DNA of 64,000 nucleotides from Galbibacter kalidii (GCF_026241135.1 NZ_JAPFGA010000004.1:1-64000), one strand, 5' to 3'. Shown: positions 45,112 through 54,327, counted from the stretch's first letter. Notes: generated by a model from the sequence alone, not told the origin. Program-made: numbers and translations.

Positions 45112-46872
45112 TCACGCTTTTACAATTTCACCATTTACAAGGTCAATCCCGTTGTCAATAAGGTGTCCGGCTTTGGGGTTGTTCTGCTTTACGCTTTCCA
45201 GATGAGCTGTAATTTCATCAGCAAAATCATCATCGCCGTTGCTTTTGGCGAGTTCATACAACTCTACCGACAGTAACCAATCCTCTGGATAATATTCCAT
45301 GAGTTGCTCAAAGACTTTATGTCGTGAAATGGTCCTGTTTTTTCCTTCCCTAAAATCCCTGACTTGTTTGTACAGGGCTTCCAGTTTTTTGGTATGCGGA
45401 TTTTTCTTCGGTTTGATGGTTGTTTCTGAAGGCGTATGCGTTACCATATCATAACTATTCACATCCGCAGGGCCACTGTATGCGGAAACAACGCCTTTCC
45501 CTACGGCCAGGTTGTAAACACCCCATTCCGGTTGGAAGAGAACGGTATCATTGTGGGTCACCGTACAGTTTTTTATGCTGATAAGGATAATTTTCCCCAT
45601 TAAATTCCGTGTACCGGTAATAATGGTTCCTGAAACTGTGATGTTACCTTCAAATTCCAATGTGACTTTGTGTTCTTCGTAGATGTTGTAGGCTTTTAGG
45701 TCACGCGGGCTCATATCTTCAATAGCGAGATTGATGCCTTTGAGTTTACCAACAGGGCTTCCGAATCCGTCCGGATGTTGTTCTATTCCGTGGCCTACCA
45801 ATTCCTTTCCTCGGTATGAAAGCGCTGTAGCATCTTTGGTTTGAAAATAAACCACTTTTCCATCATCGGCAATCACATCAGAAAAGACACCTGAAACTTG
45901 TATGCCGGTACTCAATTCAATAGTACCCAAGGCGTTGGAAGCAATGAGTTTTTCTATGCCTTCGAGCCCTCCTTTCCGCAGGGCCATACCGTTGGCAAAT
46001 TCTTCAAGGATAAGACTGAGGTGTGCAAAATCGGGGGTTACATACAGTTGAGGTTGTGGTTTGGTGATGTCAAAATCCTGATAAGTTGCATCGATAGCGT
46101 ATGGTATTTTTTTTACCTGATCGGTCATGCACCATTTGCTTTCCCCGATGGAAGACAACAATCCGGCTCCATAGATCTTCGGGTCTTCAATATCGCCTAT
46201 CAGTCCGTATTCCACGGTCCACCAATGCAGGTTTCGAATCAGAGCCATTTCACTGGGTTCCCCCATATTTTGTTGAAGTTCGTCTACCTTTTTTTCGGCT
46301 TTTTCAATTTCTTCTTCGGAAGTGCCTTCAGCCTCTTTTATGATGGAAAGATGGCGAATGGCTTCATACATTTCATAATCTTTGGCGCTGGAGATGGACT
46401 TACAGCCTATTTCCCCAAAGCGTCTCAAGTACTCGGCATATTCCGGATTGGCAATAATAGGGGCGTGTCCTGCACCTTCGTGGATAATGTCCGGTGCCGG
46501 GGTGTATTCTATATTTTCAAGTTGACGGATATCAGAAGCAATCACTAAAACATTGTATGCCTGAAACTCCATAAACGCATTGGGTGGAATAAAGCCATCA
46601 ACAGCAACGGCTGCCCATCCGATGTCTTTCAATATTCGGTTCATTCCGTACATATCGGGAATATGATTGATGGAAATCCCCGTTTTTTTCAAGCCTTCAA
46701 CATAAGAATGGTGTGCTACCTTACTGAGATAAGCTACGTTTTTACGCATCACATAGCGCCAAACAGCTTGGTTTATCGGAGTGTATTCGTTGTAGTTTTG
46801 TGGTTTGATAAACTGTTTTAGATGTTTGGGCAAACGATCTAATAGTGGATTACTTTCGTATGTATTTTGCAT
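45112..46872 (-). CDS. Aromatic amino acid hydroxylase (phenylalanine 4-monooxygenase type)
   Basis: The start is ATG 46872 (MQNTYESNPLLDRLP); earlier ATGs lie within or upstream of the promoter box. The 586-aa protein has a biopterin-dependent hydroxylase catalytic domain with iron ligands in DIIHEGAGHAPII (two His) and HWWTVEYGLIGD (Glu). A C-terminal extension of about 270 residues is characteristic of the long Bacteroidota form. It converts phenylalanine to tyrosine, or acts on tryptophan. It would feed amino acid breakdown, as would hutU nearby. Confidence 0.9.
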   Translation of the reverse strand: MQNTYESNPLLDRLPKHLKQFIKPQNYNEYTPINQAVWRYVMRKNVAYLSKVAHHSYVEGLKKTGISINHIPDMYGMNRILKDIGWAAVAVDGFIPPNAFMEFQAYNVLVIASDIRQLENIEYTPAPDIIHEGAGHAPIIANPEYAEYLRRFGEIGCKSISSAKDYEMYEAIRHLSIIKEAEGTSEEEIEKAEKKVDELQQNMGEPSEMALIRNLHWWTVEYGLIGDIEDPKIYGAGLLSSIGESKWCMTDQVKKIPYAIDATYQDFDITKPQPQLYVTPDFAHLSLILEEFANGMALRKGGLEGIEKLIASNALGTIELSTGIQVSGVFSDVIADDGKVVYFQTKDATALSYRGKELVGHGIEQHPDGFGSPVGKLKGINLAIEDMSPRDLKAYNIYEEHKVTLEFEGNITVSGTIITGTRNLMGKIILISIKNCTVTHNDTVLFQPEWGVYNLAVGKGVVSAYSGPADVNSYDMVTHTPSETTIKPKKNPHTKKLEALYKQVRDFREGKNRTISRHKVFEQLMEYYPEDWLLSVELYELAKSNGDDDFADEITAHLESVKQNNPKAGHLIDNGIDLVNGEIVKA

Positions 46873-46877
46873 AAAAA

Positions 46878-46911
46878 AGGTTTTTTGCATCAATAAAGAT
46901 ACAAAAAACCT
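46878..46911 (-). promoter_or_regulatory. Inverted repeat around the hydroxylase -7 box
   Basis: AGGTTTTTTG (46878-46887) and CAAAAAACCT (46902-46911) form a perfect 10-bp inverted repeat. The 14-bp centre contains the minus-strand -7-like box TATCTTTA (46894-46901). The expected transcript start lies shortly upstream of ATG 46872. It could be an operator or an mRNA hairpin. Confidence 0.45.
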
Positions 46912-47006
46912 ATGGTTCTATTATGCGAAATGAGTTATAAAGAAGTAGGTGTTTTTCTTGAAAATTTCAAGTACCAAATCTCATTTGTTGTACCCATATC
47001 GAGTTG

Positions 47007-47093
47007 CTCTCCTCCTTTGGAGGGATTGGGGGAGGGTAATTCAATTTTATATCACCCTCCGACTCTCCCAAAGGGGGGAGGGAAAGATCCTGA
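47007..47093. repeat. Intergenic G/C-rich repeat pair
   Basis: CCTCCTTTGGAGGGATTGGG with its partner CCCTCCGACTCTCCCAAAGG make an inverted arrangement. Translated on the plus strand the first half gives SPPLEGLGEG, closely resembling the peptides inserted in HutU and the GSCFA protein. Confidence 0.7.
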
Positions 47094-47107
47094 TTTCGGA
47101 CTTCCAA

Positions 47108-47662
47108 CTATCTTACAGCTACACTAGTAGCCATAGGAGGGAACTTAGCAAGAATTTCCTTTACAAACTCATGGATACGTTCTTCTTTTTTGGTAATGTC
47201 TCCATTGGTGATCAAATGTCCGGTTCCTTTACCTTGCCATACCAATTCTTTGGCTCCGGCATCAATTAGGTCAATGTATAGCGAACCTTCGGTTTGTGTG
47301 GATACGTTGTTATAGCCATAACCGCCCCAAAACGGAGATCTGTACCAGCCCCATCCCCATCCCATGTTATTGTACACGGAAACACGGTCTACTTCGGTAG
47401 TAAAGATGCTTACCAAAATATCAGGATTTTCAGAAAGTTGATAACCTCTCGCCGTTAATTCATATTGAATGGAACGCAGGATTCTCTTTTTATCCAAATC
47501 GGAAATGTCGGCCTTATCGATACCGGGCTTGTAGAAAGCAAAGGTCTTGTACTTTCCGAAGTCTACTTTTCTGTCGTAATCTGTAGCCACTCGCACTGAT
47601 GTACATGCACCCATCATTAATGCGATGACCAAGATGCCGGTAAGTTGTTTAATAATTTTCAT
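47108..47662 (-). CDS. DUF4136 lipoprotein
   Basis: This 184-aa lipoprotein has lipobox GAC (MMGACTSVRVATDYDRKVDF). The DUF4136 pattern follows: FGKYKTFAFYKPGI, DLDKKRILRSIQYELTARGYQLSENPDILVSIFT, GSLYIDLIDAGAKELVWQGKGTG and VKEILAKFPP. A Gly/Trp/Tyr-rich loop (NNMGWGWGWYRSPFWGGYGYN) is inserted. Its function is unknown; it is envelope-located. Confidence 0.87.
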   Translation of the reverse strand: MKIIKQLTGILVIALMMGACTSVRVATDYDRKVDFGKYKTFAFYKPGIDKADISDLDKKRILRSIQYELTARGYQLSENPDILVSIFTTEVDRVSVYNNMGWGWGWYRSPFWGGYGYNNVSTQTEGSLYIDLIDAGAKELVWQGKGTGHLITNGDITKKEERIHEFVKEILAKFPPMATSVAVR

Positions 47663-47686
47663 CTGTATGATTTTTTGAGTTATTCC

Positions 47687-49753
47687 TTATATATTATTCA
47701 GCAAACTATCGTCCACATCGTTTGGCAAAGTGACTTTAAGTTCCGGTGTGGCCTTCATGGCGCGTTTAATGGCAAAAACAGCTTCTTCATTTCTTGCCCA
47801 GCTTCTTCTGGCGATACCGTTGTTAACATCCCAAAACAACATCGATTGTAAACGTTGACTTGCTTCTTTAGTACCATCAAGAATCATGCCGAATCCACCG
47901 TTTATCACCTCTCCCCATCCAACACCACCACCGTTGTGGATGCTTACCCAGCTGGCGCCTCTAAAACTATCACCAATAACGTTATGGATGGCCATATCTG
48001 CTGTAAAACGAGAACCGTCATAGATGTTGGAAGTTTCCCGATATGGGGAATCTGTTCCACTCACATCGTGATGATCTCTACCTAAAATTACGAAACCTAT
48101 TTCATTTTCGGAAATAGCTTTATTAAAAGCTTCAGCAATCTTCATTCTTCCTTCAGCATCGGCATAGAGGATTCGGGCTTGAGAGCCTACCACCAGCTTA
48201 TTTTGCTGTGCTGCTTTGATCCACTGAATATTGTCTTCCAGCTGTTTTTGAATTTCACCAGGGGCTGTTTCTTTGATTTTTTCAAGTATCTGACAAGCAA
48301 TTTCATCGGTTTTTTGGAGGTCTTCAGGATTTCCACTGGCACAAACCCAACGGAAAGGGCCAAAGCCGTAGTCAAAACACATAGGGCCCATGATGTCTTG
48401 TACGTAGCTTGGATAAGCCCATCCCCCAACCCCTTCCCCAGAGGAAGGGGAGCTTATAAAATTACCATCTTTGTCTTTGTAGATTTTAGCTCCGGCACGG
48501 GAGGCTTCGAGTAGGAAAGCATTTCCATAGTCAAAGAAATACGTTCCTTTTTCAGTATGTTTATTGATGGCTGAAGCATGTTGCCGTAAACTTTCCTGAA
48601 CCTTTTCCTTAAATTTTTCAGGATTATCCGCCATCATTTGTTGGGCTTCTTCAAAAGAAAGTCCTGCAGGATAGTACCCGCCTGCCCACGGATTGTGTAG
48701 TGAAGTTTGATCGGATCCAAGGTCGATATGGATATTCTCTTTGTCAAAAGCTTCCCAGACATCTACCACATTTCCGGCATAGGCAATAGATACGGTTTCT
48801 TTGTTCTTTTGTGCAGTTCTGACGCGTTGTGCCAATTCGCTGAGGTCGGATATCACTTCATCGACCCAGCCTTGTGAATGTCGGGTTTCGATAGCTTTTG
48901 GGTTGACTTCCGCACAGACGGTAATACATCCGGCGATATTTCCGGCCTTGGGTTGCGCCCCACTCATTCCACCCAGTCCGGAAGTGACAAAAAGAGCCCC
49001 GCCCCCTAGCCCCCTCCCCGAAGGGTTGGGGGAACTTTTACTAGTTTTGCGTAAGGCATTCAAAACGGTTATAGTCGTTCCATGTACGATACCTTGCGGA
49101 CCGATATACATATAACTTCCGGCAGTCATTTGCCCGTATTGTGTCACGCCGAGGGCATTGAACTTTTCCCAATCATCCTGTTTGGAATAGTTGGGGATCA
49201 TCATTCCGTTGGTAACCACGACCCTGGGGGCATTTTTATTGGATGGAAATAGCCCAAGCGGATGTCCGCTATACATCACCAGTGTTTGTTCGTCACTCAT
49301 TTCAGCTAAATATTTCATTGTAAGCCTGTATTGTGCCCAGTTTTGAAAAACAGCCCCGTTTCCGCCGTAAGTGATCAATTCATATGGGTGTTGTGCTACC
49401 TTGGGGTCCAGATTGTTCATGATCATGAGCATGATCGCCGCTGCATGTTTCGATCTTGCAGGATAGTCATCAATCGGCCTGGCATACATTTCATAATTCG
49501 GACGATAACGATACATATAGATACGTCCGTAGGTGTCGAGTTCTTCTTTAAATTCAGGAATCAATTCCTGATGCAAGCTTTTGTCAAAATACCGAAGCGC
49601 ATTTCGCAGCGCCAATTTTTTCTCCTCATCAGTTAGAATATCTTTCCTTTTGGGTGCGTGATTCACCGTTTTGTCATAAGGTTTTGCCTTCGGAAGTTCG
49701 TTGGGAATACCTTCAAGGAGTTGTGATGTAAATATATTTTGTGTGTCGATCAT
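47687..49753 (-). CDS. hutU: Urocanate hydratase with two repeat-derived insertions
   Basis: This 688-aa enzyme of histidine breakdown converts urocanate to imidazolone propionate using tightly bound NAD. Signatures include YGGNGAVFQNW, MYSGHPLGLFPS, TSGLGGMSGAQPKAG and DYGFGPFRWVCASG with the catalytic Cys. Two segments, SPNPSGRGLGGGA (before FVTSGLGG) and SSPSSGEGVGGWA (before YPSYVQDIMG), interrupt otherwise conserved sequence and are encoded by short G/C-rich repeats. No hutH, hutI or hutG is in the window. Confidence 0.95.
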   Translation of the reverse strand: MIDTQNIFTSQLLEGIPNELPKAKPYDKTVNHAPKRKDILTDEEKKLALRNALRYFDKSLHQELIPEFKEELDTYGRIYMYRYRPNYEMYARPIDDYPARSKHAAAIMLMIMNNLDPKVAQHPYELITYGGNGAVFQNWAQYRLTMKYLAEMSDEQTLVMYSGHPLGLFPSNKNAPRVVVTNGMMIPNYSKQDDWEKFNALGVTQYGQMTAGSYMYIGPQGIVHGTTITVLNALRKTSKSSPNPSGRGLGGGALFVTSGLGGMSGAQPKAGNIAGCITVCAEVNPKAIETRHSQGWVDEVISDLSELAQRVRTAQKNKETVSIAYAGNVVDVWEAFDKENIHIDLGSDQTSLHNPWAGGYYPAGLSFEEAQQMMADNPEKFKEKVQESLRQHASAINKHTEKGTYFFDYGNAFLLEASRAGAKIYKDKDGNFISSPSSGEGVGGWAYPSYVQDIMGPMCFDYGFGPFRWVCASGNPEDLQKTDEIACQILEKIKETAPGEIQKQLEDNIQWIKAAQQNKLVVGSQARILYADAEGRMKIAEAFNKAISENEIGFVILGRDHHDVSGTDSPYRETSNIYDGSRFTADMAIHNVIGDSFRGASWVSIHNGGGVGWGEVINGGFGMILDGTKEASQRLQSMLFWDVNNGIARRSWARNEEAVFAIKRAMKATPELKVTLPNDVDDSLLNNI
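48421..48462 (-). repeat. G/C-rich repeat in frame in hutU (site 1)
   Basis: The DNA contains CCCCTTCCCCAGAGGAAGGG, a short palindrome, encoding SSPSSGEGVGG on the minus strand. Confidence 0.65.
48993..49038 (-). repeat. G/C-rich repeat in frame in hutU (site 2)
   Basis: The DNA contains CCCCTCCCCGAAGGGTTGGG, encoding SPNPSGRGLGGG on the minus strand. Confidence 0.65.
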
Positions 49754-49782
49754 ATCTTGATTTGTATTGAATGTCTTGTGGC

Positions 49783-49938
49783 TTAGTTTCGTTTTCTGTC
49801 AAATCCGTAGGGACAGTGTTTGCATCCGCTTTCACAGCAGTATCCTCTCTTCAGGTGGTACTGTGCCGTAAAGACGCGATATCCCTCGGGGGAAAGATAA
49901 AAATCGCCCTCTTCAGGGGGAATTATTTTCTTCATCAT
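49783..49938 (-). CDS. DUF5522 small Cys-rich protein
   Basis: The start is taken at ATG 49938 (MMKKIIPPEEGDFYLSPEGYRVFT); the frame opens 20 codons earlier without support. The 51-aa protein ends with CCESGCKHCPYGFDRKRN, a compact Cys cluster typical of DUF5522 that may bind zinc or an iron-sulfur centre. It lies 29 bp before hutU on the same strand and is likely co-transcribed. Confidence 0.77.
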   Translation of the reverse strand: MMKKIIPPEEGDFYLSPEGYRVFTAQYHLKRGYCCESGCKHCPYGFDRKRN

Positions 49939-50101
49939 TTTTTTATATGTTAAATATCCCGCTATCTTTACAAAAATACGTGAAATTATTTCACTCATGT
50001 ATTTCCCTGAGGTGAAACTGGAATTTGTATTTTTTGTTACGGATTTTAGTTTCTACTGAAGAAAGGTAAAATAAAACAACGCCCCAACGATTAAGACAGC
50101 T

Positions 50102-50428
50102 ATGATTCTGATTTTTAAATACATTTTGCCCAAACGCTATGTGGGGTTAACGCTCTGGCCCTTAATTATTTTGAGGGATGATGAGCTGAAGGACGATACT
50201 ATTTTGATCAACCATGAAAAAATCCATTTAAGACAGCAAATGGAACTATTGGTGCTGCCATTTTTTCTCATTTATTTTATGGAATGGCTGATAGGGATTT
50301 TCAGGTATTGGAATCTGAATATGGCCTATCGGAATATCAGTTTTGAGCGGGAAGCCTATCAAAACGAATGGAACCCGGACTACCTGAATGAACGTTCCTC
50401 ATGGAGTTCTTTTAAGTATATGTTTTAA
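50102..50428 (+). CDS. Small membrane protein with HExxH motif
   Basis: This 108-aa protein has a HEKIHLRQQMELL segment (HExxH) followed by a hydrophobic stretch (LVLPFFLIYFMEWLIGIF) and SFEREAYQNEWNPDYL. The sequence order H-E-x-x-H, then TM, then E-x-E resembles a minimal membrane-associated zinc metallopeptidase or a remnant of an M48/M56 type. No full family match is visible. It lies upstream of the PLP-enzyme gene on the same strand. Confidence 0.65.
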   Translation: MILIFKYILPKRYVGLTLWPLIILRDDELKDDTILINHEKIHLRQQMELLVLPFFLIYFMEWLIGIFRYWNLNMAYRNISFEREAYQNEWNPDYLNERSSWSSFKYMF

Positions 50429-50494
50429 ATCAGAATGCAATGAGGCAGCCTGCAATCACTTAAATTTTGAATATTAAACCTTGAATTTTAAGCT

Positions 50495-51391
50495 TTGCAC
50501 AATCAAGAGATTTTTCTGAAGGCAATCGCCCATACTTCAATCCGACTTTTTATCAAGCGGGAGGACTTGATCCATCCTTTTATCTCCGGAAATAAATACC
50601 GAAAACTGAAATACAATTTGATTGAAGCCCAAAAGCAGGAGCACGACAAAATGCTGACTTTTGGCGGGGCTTTTTCAAATCACATTGCAGCTACCGCCTA
50701 TGCCGGTTTTGAGGCCGGATTGCAAACCATAGGTGTTATCCGTGGGGAAGAACTGGAAGGTGAGATCGACAACAATCCAACCCTGTCCTTTGCTAAAAAA
50801 CACGGAATGCAATTCAAATTTGTTTCCAGAAGTAACTATCGCAATAAAAATTCCGAGGAATTTTTGAAAAGTTTGAAAGCCGAATGGGGTGATTTCTACC
50901 TTGTTCCCGAAGGAGGAACAAACGCCTTGGCGGTCAAGGGATGTGAAGAAATTCTAGGTGAAGAGGATACCGATTTTGATTATGTATGCACGAGTGTTGG
51001 GACGGGTGGCACCATCTCCGGACTTGTTAATTGTTCACAACTCCGTCAACAAGTTTTGGGGTTTCCCGCCCTGAAAGGGGATTTTTTACAAGATGAAATA
51101 CGTAAATTTGTGCGCAAAGATAACTGGGAACTGGTTTCCGATTATCATTTCGGGGGCTATGCCAAGATCAATAAGGAGTTGATAGATTTTATCAACGGTT
51201 TTAAAAAGGAAACGGGCATTCCATTAGACCCTGTTTATACCGGAAAAATGATGTTCGGCATAATAGAAATGATAAAAAACGGTTATTTTAAGGAAGAAAC
51301 CAGGATTTTGGCCATCCATACAGGGGGACTGCAAGGAATTTTGGGGATGAACCAACGTTTAAAACAAAAGAATTTACCATTAATACAATGA
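50495..51391 (+). CDS. PLP-dependent ACC deaminase/D-cysteine desulfhydrase-like enzyme
   Basis: This 298-aa fold-type II PLP enzyme has the lysine loop in FISGNKYRKLKYNL (SGNKxRK), substrate/PLP segment GGAFSNHIAATAYAG, and the glycine loop VCTSVGTGGTISGL. Flavobacterial members are usually annotated 1-aminocyclopropane-1-carboxylate deaminase; D-cysteine desulfhydrase is equally possible. The start must be TTG 50495: an in-frame TAA lies at 50489-50491 and the next Met is far inside the domain. The stop overlaps the next gene by 4 bp (ATGA). Confidence 0.85.
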   Translation: MHNQEIFLKAIAHTSIRLFIKREDLIHPFISGNKYRKLKYNLIEAQKQEHDKMLTFGGAFSNHIAATAYAGFEAGLQTIGVIRGEELEGEIDNNPTLSFAKKHGMQFKFVSRSNYRNKNSEEFLKSLKAEWGDFYLVPEGGTNALAVKGCEEILGEEDTDFDYVCTSVGTGGTISGLVNCSQLRQQVLGFPALKGDFLQDEIRKFVRKDNWELVSDYHFGGYAKINKELIDFINGFKKETGIPLDPVYTGKMMFGIIEMIKNGYFKEETRILAIHTGGLQGILGMNQRLKQKNLPLIQ

Positions 51392-52197
51392 TGTTAAAGC
51401 GTATAATTGTAGCATTTCTTGTCTTGTTTTTAGTGAGTTGTGGGGCAAAAAAAAGAGCAGCTTCAACTAAAAAAGACCGACGAAGTGAAACTGTAGAAAA
51501 CACACGAACACCTTCAGGGAACGACCGAAAACGATCCACAGAAACTTTAGAATCCACATCCAGAGCAACAGTCTACACTGAAACCGTCGAAGAATACATC
51601 GCAGTGTACAGTCCGATAGCGGAAAGGCAGATGAAAAACTACGGAATTCCGGCCAGTATCATTTTGGCACAGGGTATTCTGGAAAGTGGTTCCGGAAAAG
51701 GGGAGTTGGTGCGGAAAGCGAATAACCACTTCGGAATAAAATGCCATAGTGGATGGACAGGAGCTAAAGCCTATCACGACGACGACCGTCGCGGGGAGTG
51801 TTTCAGAAAATACAGACATCCTGAGCTTTCCTATCATGATCATTCTGAGTTTTTAAGTACGCGAGGCCGTTATAGCTTTTTGTTCGATCTCAGAAAAGAC
51901 GATTACAAAGGATGGGCACGCGGACTGCGATCTGCCGGATATGCGACAGACAGGCGTTATCCCCAAAAGCTGATTACGTTAATCGAACGCTATCAACTGT
52001 ATAAATATGATGACAAGGTGTTGGGGAATAGGCGATCGCGAGTCAGGGAAGCGAGACAAAATACTTATGTAGTTTCAAAAGGAGATACGCTTTATTCCAT
52101 TTCCAGACGACACAATGTTTCGGTAGAATCGATCAAGCGCCGAAACGGATTAAAAGACAACAATATAAAAATAGGACAGGTGTTATACCTTAACTAA
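51388..52197 (+). CDS. Glucosaminidase-domain lipoprotein with LysM
   Basis: This 269-aa lipoprotein (lipobox VSC: FLVLFLVSC) has a basic, Ser-rich linker and a FlgJ/glucosaminidase domain (ILAQGILESGSGKGELVRKANNHFGIKCHSGWTG...). A C-terminal LysM domain follows (YVVSKGDTLYSISRRHNVSVESIKRRNGL). It probably cleaves peptidoglycan glycan strands at the outer membrane. It is translationally coupled to the upstream PLP enzyme, and hemL follows after 9 bp. Confidence 0.9.
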   Translation: MMLKRIIVAFLVLFLVSCGAKKRAASTKKDRRSETVENTRTPSGNDRKRSTETLESTSRATVYTETVEEYIAVYSPIAERQMKNYGIPASIILAQGILESGSGKGELVRKANNHFGIKCHSGWTGAKAYHDDDRRGECFRKYRHPELSYHDHSEFLSTRGRYSFLFDLRKDDYKGWARGLRSAGYATDRRYPQKLITLIERYQLYKYDDKVLGNRRSRVREARQNTYVVSKGDTLYSISRRHNVSVESIKRRNGLKDNNIKIGQVLYLN

Positions 52198-52206
52198 AAG
52201 TAATAC

Positions 52207-53496
52207 ATGATGATGCAATATAAACGAAGCAGTGCACTTTTTGCAGAAGCGTCCAAATACATTCCCGGCGGAGTAAATTCTCCGGTGAGGGCTTTTAAAG
52301 CTGTGGGAGGAACGCCCATATTTGTAAAAGAAGCAAAGGGAGCGTATTTGTATGATGAAGACGGAAATAAACTGATAGACTACATCGCTTCGTGGGGACC
52401 GATGATTCTGGGGCATGCATTTCAACCTGTGGTGGATGCCGTTGTGGAAAAAACAAAACAAGGGACCTCTTTCGGGACACCTACGGAAATAGAAACGGAG
52501 ATTGCAAAGCTGGCCGTTTCCATGGTGCCCAATATCGATAAGATCCGTTTTGTGAACAGTGGGACTGAGGCCTGTATGAGTGCCGTGCGTTTGGCACGTG
52601 GATTCACGGGCAAAGAGAAAATTATCAAATTTTCGGGTTGTTACCACGGGCATTCTGATTCTTTTTTGATACAAGCGGGAAGCGGAGCCGTTACTTTCGG
52701 GAGTCCGAATAGTCCCGGGGTGACTCAGGGAACTGCAAAAGACACCTTGTTGGCTGACTATAATAACCTGGAAAGTGTAAAAGCGCTGATTGAAGCTAAT
52801 AAAGGTGAGATCGCGACTATTATTTTGGAGCCGGTTCCCGGGAATATGGGTTGTATTATCCCTAAAAAAGGTTTTTTGGAAGGCTTGAGAGCACTTTGTG
52901 ATGAAAATGGCATCCTACTTATTTTTGATGAGGTGATGACCGGTTTCCGTTTGGCAAAAGGCGGGGCACAGGAATTCTTGAATATAAAAGCCGATATCGT
53001 GACCTTTGGAAAAGTAATTGGCGGCGGATTGCCCGTAGGGGCTTTTGCGGCGCGTGATGAGATCATGAACCATTTGGCGCCACTCGGACCGGTGTATCAA
53101 GCCGGAACCCTGAGCGGGAATCCTCTAGCGATGGCTGCCGGACTCACCATGCTGAAATATCTGGATCAAAATGAAATAGTGTTTAAAAGTCTGGAAGATA
53201 AAACCTCCTATTTGCACGACGGGCTTGAGCGAGTGCTGAGCGAAACAGACCTTACCTATACCATCAACCGATTGGGCTCTATGATCTCGGTACACTTTAC
53301 CGATGAGGTCTATGATTTCAAAACTTCGGCAAAAGGAAACAACGAAACCTTTAAAAAGTTCTTCCACGGCATGCTGAACGAAGGGGTGTATCTCCCACCA
53401 AGTGCTTTTGAAACTTGGTTTTTAAACGATGCACTGACTTATGAAGATTTGGATGATACCATAGCCGCAGTAGAGAAAGTGGTGGGGGAGTTGTAG
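52207..53496 (+). CDS. hemL: Glutamate-1-semialdehyde 2,1-aminomutase
   Basis: This 429-aa class III aminotransferase-fold enzyme makes 5-aminolevulinate in the C5 haem pathway. Diagnostic segments are [17 protein letters not shown] at the N-terminus, [36 protein letters not shown] and the PLP lysine in [16 protein letters not shown]. Three ATGs in a row are available for the start. Length is normal. It is the last gene of a close run starting at the PLP enzyme gene. Confidence 0.96.
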   Translation: MMMQYKRSSALFAEASKYIPGGVNSPVRAFKAVGGTPIFVKEAKGAYLYDEDGNKLIDYIASWGPMILGHAFQPVVDAVVEKTKQGTSFGTPTEIETEIAKLAVSMVPNIDKIRFVNSGTEACMSAVRLARGFTGKEKIIKFSGCYHGHSDSFLIQAGSGAVTFGSPNSPGVTQGTAKDTLLADYNNLESVKALIEANKGEIATIILEPVPGNMGCIIPKKGFLEGLRALCDENGILLIFDEVMTGFRLAKGGAQEFLNIKADIVTFGKVIGGGLPVGAFAARDEIMNHLAPLGPVYQAGTLSGNPLAMAAGLTMLKYLDQNEIVFKSLEDKTSYLHDGLERVLSETDLTYTINRLGSMISVHFTDEVYDFKTSAKGNNETFKKFFHGMLNEGVYLPPSAFETWFLNDALTYEDLDDTIAAVEKVVGEL

Positions 53497-53563
53497 GTTT
53501 GGGCTAACGGTTTTATATAATTATTGTGGCATCTGAGCCCATTCAAAAAAACATCCCCCTCCT

Positions 53564-53631
53564 CGCACTGGCTGGCTCCATCGCTAAAAAGGTACACTGT
53601 ACCTTTTTTTAACGCTCGACCCTCCCTTCAA
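53564..53631 (+). repeat. Covarying hairpin repeat, copy 1
   Basis: Flanks CTGGCTGGCTCCATCGCTAA and TTTTTAACGCTCGACCCTCC surround the hairpin AAAAAGGTACA/TGTACCTTTTT. Compare copies 2 and 3 (54692-54754; 56703-56770), which share the flanks but have different, still complementary arms. Confidence 0.7.
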
Positions 53632-53642
53632 AGGGATAATTT

Positions 53643-54308
53643 TCAACTCCTCCTAAAAAGTCCAACAGCTTCGAGGAGTTGTGGGTGGGACTGTAGGGCG
53701 ATGGAGGCCATGGAGTAGAAATCGCGCATCCAGTCTTCGAGGGTACCAAGGGCGGTGTCTTTTTGTTTGGTGGCGTCCTGGCTTTCTCCTTCTTCACGGG
53801 CGTATTCGGCGCGGGCGGACTTGGTTTGCTGGATGAGCTGTTGTGCTTGGGTGAGTTCTTCTGCGGTCATATTGTAGGTGAGCAGTTGGTTTTTGATGTC
53901 TTGGTTGACGGCTTCGTTGAGGGTGGCGTAAAACTGTTCGATCTGTTGGATAAGGTTATGGTAGGCTGTGGGTTTTGCGCTTACTACCTGAAGTTTTGCC
54001 AGTATGACGGGTTGGTCGCGGAACTTCGCCTTGGCTTTATTGCGGTGTTCGCCGTAAAGGTCCTGTAATTCTTCGTAGTGTTTACTGAAAACCTGATAGG
54101 CATCCCGGGTTTCGCGGTCTTCTTGTTTGTTGTGCTGCCATATTTGTATGGCCTGGTCGTAGAGCGCTTGTCCTTCGGACAGCTTTTCGGCATCATAGCC
54201 GTATTTGGCGATTTGGGTTTTGATTTCCGGTTGTGCCTGTGCGTTGGTCAGGGCGGTTTGCCATTGTTCCAGCATGGCGGTTTCTGATTTTTTTGATGTT
54301 AAACTCAT
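53643..54308 (-). CDS. Helical protein of unknown function
   Basis: This 221-aa protein is almost fully helical and Gln/Ala/Glu-rich (AMLEQWQTALTNAQAQPEIK, YEELQDLYGEHRNKAKAKFR, MTAEELTQAQQLIQQTKSARAEYAREEGESQDATKQ). It has no signal peptide and no recognised domain. A 21-bp tandem repeat lies directly upstream of its ATG, perhaps part of its 5' region. Proteins of this kind occur in Bacteroidota without assigned function. Confidence 0.6.
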   Translation of the reverse strand: MSLTSKKSETAMLEQWQTALTNAQAQPEIKTQIAKYGYDAEKLSEGQALYDQAIQIWQHNKQEDRETRDAYQVFSKHYEELQDLYGEHRNKAKAKFRDQPVILAKLQVVSAKPTAYHNLIQQIEQFYATLNEAVNQDIKNQLLTYNMTAEELTQAQQLIQQTKSARAEYAREEGESQDATKQKDTALGTLEDWMRDFYSMASIALQSHPQLLEAVGLFRRS

Positions 54309-54327
54309 ATTTATACATTTTTAATTA

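Noticed and set aside
46912-47127. 71-codon plus-strand ORF between hydroxylase and DUF4136 genes
   Set aside because: It is only the translation of the G/C-rich repeat; useful for recognising the repeat, not a gene.
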